Shown: positions 7,272-9,435 of the stretch, piece after piece
Layout: each line of letters starts with the position of its first letter
How positions within the stretch are numbered: position 1 is the stretch's first letter
Assembly: GCA_007132365.1 (NCBI GenBank)
Contig: SLOS01000127.1
Span: 1 to 9,435, forward strand
Length of the DNA stretch: 9,435 bases
Direction of reading: 5' to 3'
Origin: Bacteroidales bacterium
GTDB taxonomy: Bacteria; Bacteroidota; Bacteroidia; Bacteroidales; PUMT01
The notes under the pieces: generated by a model
What the model was told of the DNA's origin: nothing
What the model saw: only the letters and a program-made list of their open reading frames with translations
The model's database searches: none
Position numbers and translations under genes: made by a program

Positions 7272-8525
7272 ATGAAAAAATCAGACTTTCTGTTTATCAT
7301 CATAATAAGCACGATACTCCTGACTGCGGTACATTATTACAGCAACTTCCTTGTTTATAACGATCCCCACTGTTCATCCGGACTGACTGCAAGTTTGGAA
7401 GAACCGGAGATATTGCCGGTTATTCTTAACGAATATGGCATCCCGGCAGATTCTTTCTTAGTGATTGAAGGCAGTATAAGGAGAAATCAGACTCTTTCTA
7501 CCATCCTGTCAGGTTATAATATCAATCCCCGTATCATACACCAGATAGCCGGCTTCCCACGGGAAGTATTAGATGTCAGAAGAATACGCCCGGGTGACGG
7601 CTACAGGGTCTTTATTTCCAATGACTCCCTCAGCATGCCCCGTTATTTTGTCTATGAGCCAAACCCGGTTGAATTCGTAAAAGTCCGCCTTTATGACACA
7701 ATTCACATGGAAAGGAGAAGCAGGGAGGTGCAGCAGGTCATGAAAGGGGTATCCGGATCGGTAAGCTCATCTCTATGGAATGCATTGAGAGAAAGTAATG
7801 CTTCACCAGTGCTGGCAATTGAACTGTCGGAAATATACGCGTGGAGTATAGATTTTTTCGGTCTTCGTGAAGGGGACTCATTCAGGGCACTTTATTATGA
7901 GAATTATGTTGACACCATTTCTGTAGGTACGGACAGGATCAAAGCAGCATGGTTCAGGCATATGGGGAGGGAGTTTTATGCAATCCCTTTTGAACAGGAC
8001 AGTGTGCTTAGTTTTTTTGATCAGGATGGCAACAGCTTGCGGCGCACATTCCTGAAAGCCCCGCTTCGCTATTCCAGGATCAGTTCGGGGTTTTCCCACT
8101 CCAGGATGCACCCGGTACTTAGAGTCCGCCGTCCCCACCATGGAGTGGATTATGCAGCCCCTGTGGGAACGCCGGTTTATGCAATCGGAGACGGAAGGGT
8201 TATTGAAACATCATATTCGGCAGGTGCGGGACGAATGGTAAAAATAAGACATAACAGTGTGTATACATCTGCATACCTCCACCTTAGAAATTTTGAGCCG
8301 GGGATAAGACCAGACGTATGGGTACGGCAGGGTGATTTAATAGGCTATGTAGGCAGCACAGGTATGTCAACCGGACCGCATCTGGATTTCAGGATCTGGA
8401 GAAACGGGCATCCGGTTGATCCGCTCAGGATCGAGTCTCCCCCGGTTGAGCCGATAAAAGAGGAAAACCTGGAAGCCTTCAACCGGGTAAAGGAGATGTG
8501 GATGGAAAGGCTTAACGGGCTATGA
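7272..8525 (+). CDS. M23 family peptidase (LytM-like), membrane-anchored or secreted
   Basis: 417-aa protein. Residues 5-25 are a hydrophobic helix (signal anchor or signal peptide), placing the rest in the periplasm. The middle part includes a LysM/OapA-like segment (RRNQTLSTILSGYNI, then RIRPGDGYRVF), as in MepM-type endopeptidases. The catalytic domain spans about 270-395. It contains PHHGVDYAAP with putative zinc ligands His289 and Asp293, the YLHLR histidine His337, and GPHLDFRIWRNG with His370. M23 enzymes cut peptide cross-bridges in peptidoglycan during wall growth or division. In the final motif the usual HxH is HxD: Asp372 stands where the third zinc ligand is normally His. The gene starts 28 bp after leuS and may be read from the same transcript. 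Its last 6 bases overlap the convergent purN. Family confidence is high; activity is likely but not certain because of Asp372. Confidence 0.9.
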   Translation: MKKSDFLFIIIISTILLTAVHYYSNFLVYNDPHCSSGLTASLEEPEILPVILNEYGIPADSFLVIEGSIRRNQTLSTILSGYNINPRIIHQIAGFPREVLDVRRIRPGDGYRVFISNDSLSMPRYFVYEPNPVEFVKVRLYDTIHMERRSREVQQVMKGVSGSVSSSLWNALRESNASPVLAIELSEIYAWSIDFFGLREGDSFRALYYENYVDTISVGTDRIKAAWFRHMGREFYAIPFEQDSVLSFFDQDGNSLRRTFLKAPLRYSRISSGFSHSRMHPVLRVRRPHHGVDYAAPVGTPVYAIGDGRVIETSYSAGAGRMVKIRHNSVYTSAYLHLRNFEPGIRPDVWVRQGDLIGYVGSTGMSTGPHLDFRIWRNGHPVDPLRIESPPVEPIKEENLEAFNRVKEMWMERLNGL

Positions 8526-9092
8526 GCTGATATCCAGCAATTTCTCAATTACCCGCGGAAACCAGTAGTGCTCCAGTTCATGTATTCTCGCGGCCAGCGC
8601 CTGTGGAGTGTCATCCGGTTTAACCTCACAGGTATGCTGAGATATGATGCTGCCTTTATCATACTCGTCATTCACCATATGAATCGTAATCCCTGAAAAC
8701 CGGTCTCCTGATGAAAGAACAGCCTCATGAACCCGCATCCCATACATACCTTTGCCTCCGTATTTTGGCAGAAGCGCCGGATGAATATTCACAATTCTGC
8801 CTGGAAACGTCCTGAGTATTTTTTCCGGTATCTTAAGCAAAAATCCGGCAAGAACAATGAAATGGATATTATACTCAAGCAGAATTTCCAGCACTTTTTC
8901 AGAGTTTTCAAGCTCATCCCGGGTGAAAACCAAACTATCTATACCTTCATTTGCAGCGCGATCCAGCACTGCAGCTCCGGGACGGTTGCAAAGCAGCAGG
9001 TTCACCCTGATATATTCATGACCTGAAAAATAATTTACGATCGACTGGAAATTGGTGCCTGATCCTGATGCAAATACCGCAATATTTATCAC
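8520..9092 (-). CDS. purN: Phosphoribosylglycinamide formyltransferase
   Basis: 190-aa enzyme of de novo purine synthesis that transfers formyl from 10-formyl-tetrahydrofolate to GAR. The N-terminus MINIAVFASGSGTN holds the phosphate-binding loop. NIHPALLPKYGGKGMYG supplies the catalytic Asn102 and His104, and NDEYDKGSII supplies Asp145, together the Asn-His-Asp set of the family. The start chosen is the GTG at 9092-9090, because the protein then begins right at the first beta strand, as PurN proteins do. The frame stays open to a TTG at 9125, which would add 11 residues (MLYEVIINSLF) with no family counterpart. No ATG is available in frame near either point. The gene is divergent from acpP and converges on the M23 peptidase gene with a 6-bp overlap (stop codon TAG at 8522-8520). 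Confidence 0.94.
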   Translation of the reverse strand: MINIAVFASGSGTNFQSIVNYFSGHEYIRVNLLLCNRPGAAVLDRAANEGIDSLVFTRDELENSEKVLEILLEYNIHFIVLAGFLLKIPEKILRTFPGRIVNIHPALLPKYGGKGMYGMRVHEAVLSSGDRFSGITIHMVNDEYDKGSIISQHTCEVKPDDTPQALAARIHELEHYWFPRVIEKLLDISS

Positions 9093-9255
9093 AAATAATG
9101 AATTTATTATTACCTCATAAAGCAAAAGGACTTATAACAGGACATCGCTTATCCGGAAATTCGTCCGCAATACAGATCTGTTCGAATTATAATATAATAA
9201 ATATCTATAAATTAAGGCCATCTCAGCTTTACCGGTCAAAAAAGGATGAAAAATG

Positions 9256-9286
9256 TTTGATAATATTGCCAGATTATCTTTCTTTG
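9256..9286 (+). promoter_or_regulatory. Probable Bacteroidota-type promoter for acpP
   Basis: A TTTG box at 9256-9259 is followed after 19 bases by TTTCTTTG at 9279-9286, which differs from the TAnnTTTG consensus at one position. An overlapping alternative -7, TATCTTTC, lies at 9275-9282. Transcription would begin near 9293, giving a leader of about 30 nt before the acpP ATG at 9324. The strong-looking layout fits a highly expressed gene. Confidence 0.5.
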
Positions 9287-9323
9287 CAAAGTTAAAATTT
9301 ATTACTAATTAAAACTTAAAGTT

Positions 9324-9435
9324 ATGTCAGACATTGCATCAAGAGTAAAAGCGATCATTGTTGATAAGCTTGGCGTTGATGAAAGTGAAGTTACCCCTGA
9401 AGCTAGCTTTACTAACGATTTGGGTGCAGACTCCC
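9324..9435 (+). CDS. acpP: Acyl carrier protein (3' partial)
   Basis: The first 37 codons read MSDIASRVKAIIVDKLGVDE, then SEVTPEASFTNDLGADS, and are cut by the window end. The final complete codon is Ser37 of the DSL motif, the residue that receives 4'-phosphopantetheine. ACP carries growing acyl chains in type II fatty acid synthesis in the cytoplasm. Helix I and the acidic loop before DSL match housekeeping AcpP and not a polyketide carrier. The gene is divergent from purN across 231 bp. In many Bacteroidota acpP is followed by fabF and rnc, but that part is outside the window. Confidence 0.95.
   Translation, partial: MSDIASRVKAIIVDKLGVDESEVTPEASFTNDLGADS

Noticed and set aside
8727..9026. 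99-codon open frame on the + strand inside purN
   Set aside because: It is antisense to a clearly conserved enzyme and shows no family motif.

Overview
The window looks like a chromosomal segment of a member of the Bacteroidota, probably near the Bacteroidales (the order is inference). Several features agree on the phylum. One secreted protein ends in a type A sorting domain of the type IX secretion system (T9SS). The LeuRS has the long insertions usual in this phylum. PurN carries the HPALLPKYGGKGMYG motif. Genes start without a clear Shine-Dalgarno sequence, and a candidate acpP promoter has a TTTG / xxxxTTTG layout. purN lies divergently next to acpP.

Left part (1-4196, all + strand): two tandem copies of a large secreted right-handed beta-helix protein, then an FkbM-type SAM-dependent methyltransferase 20 bp downstream. 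The first copy is cut by the window start and ends with a T9SS sorting domain. The second copy is complete (660 aa, with a signal peptide) but stops exactly where the first enters its linker and sorting domain. The shared segments (1-892 and 2357-3248) align without a gap and differ at about 50 of 892 bases by hand count, so this is a fairly recent duplication with different 3' ends. The block looks accessory, perhaps linked to extracellular polysaccharide, but no substrate can be read from the sequence.

Middle (4197-7243): a tRNA-Arg(CCG) gene on the - strand lies back to back with leuS, which is complete (927 aa). The accessory block lies on the 3' side of the tRNA.

Right part (7244-9435): 28 bp after leuS comes a membrane-anchored or secreted M23-family peptidase with an Asp in place of the usual last zinc-ligand His. 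It converges with purN (- strand), and the two coding regions overlap by 6 bp. purN diverges from acpP, whose first 37 codons, up to the phosphopantetheine serine, are in the window. The part from the tRNA onward is ordinary housekeeping sequence. The unusual part is the beta-helix pair.
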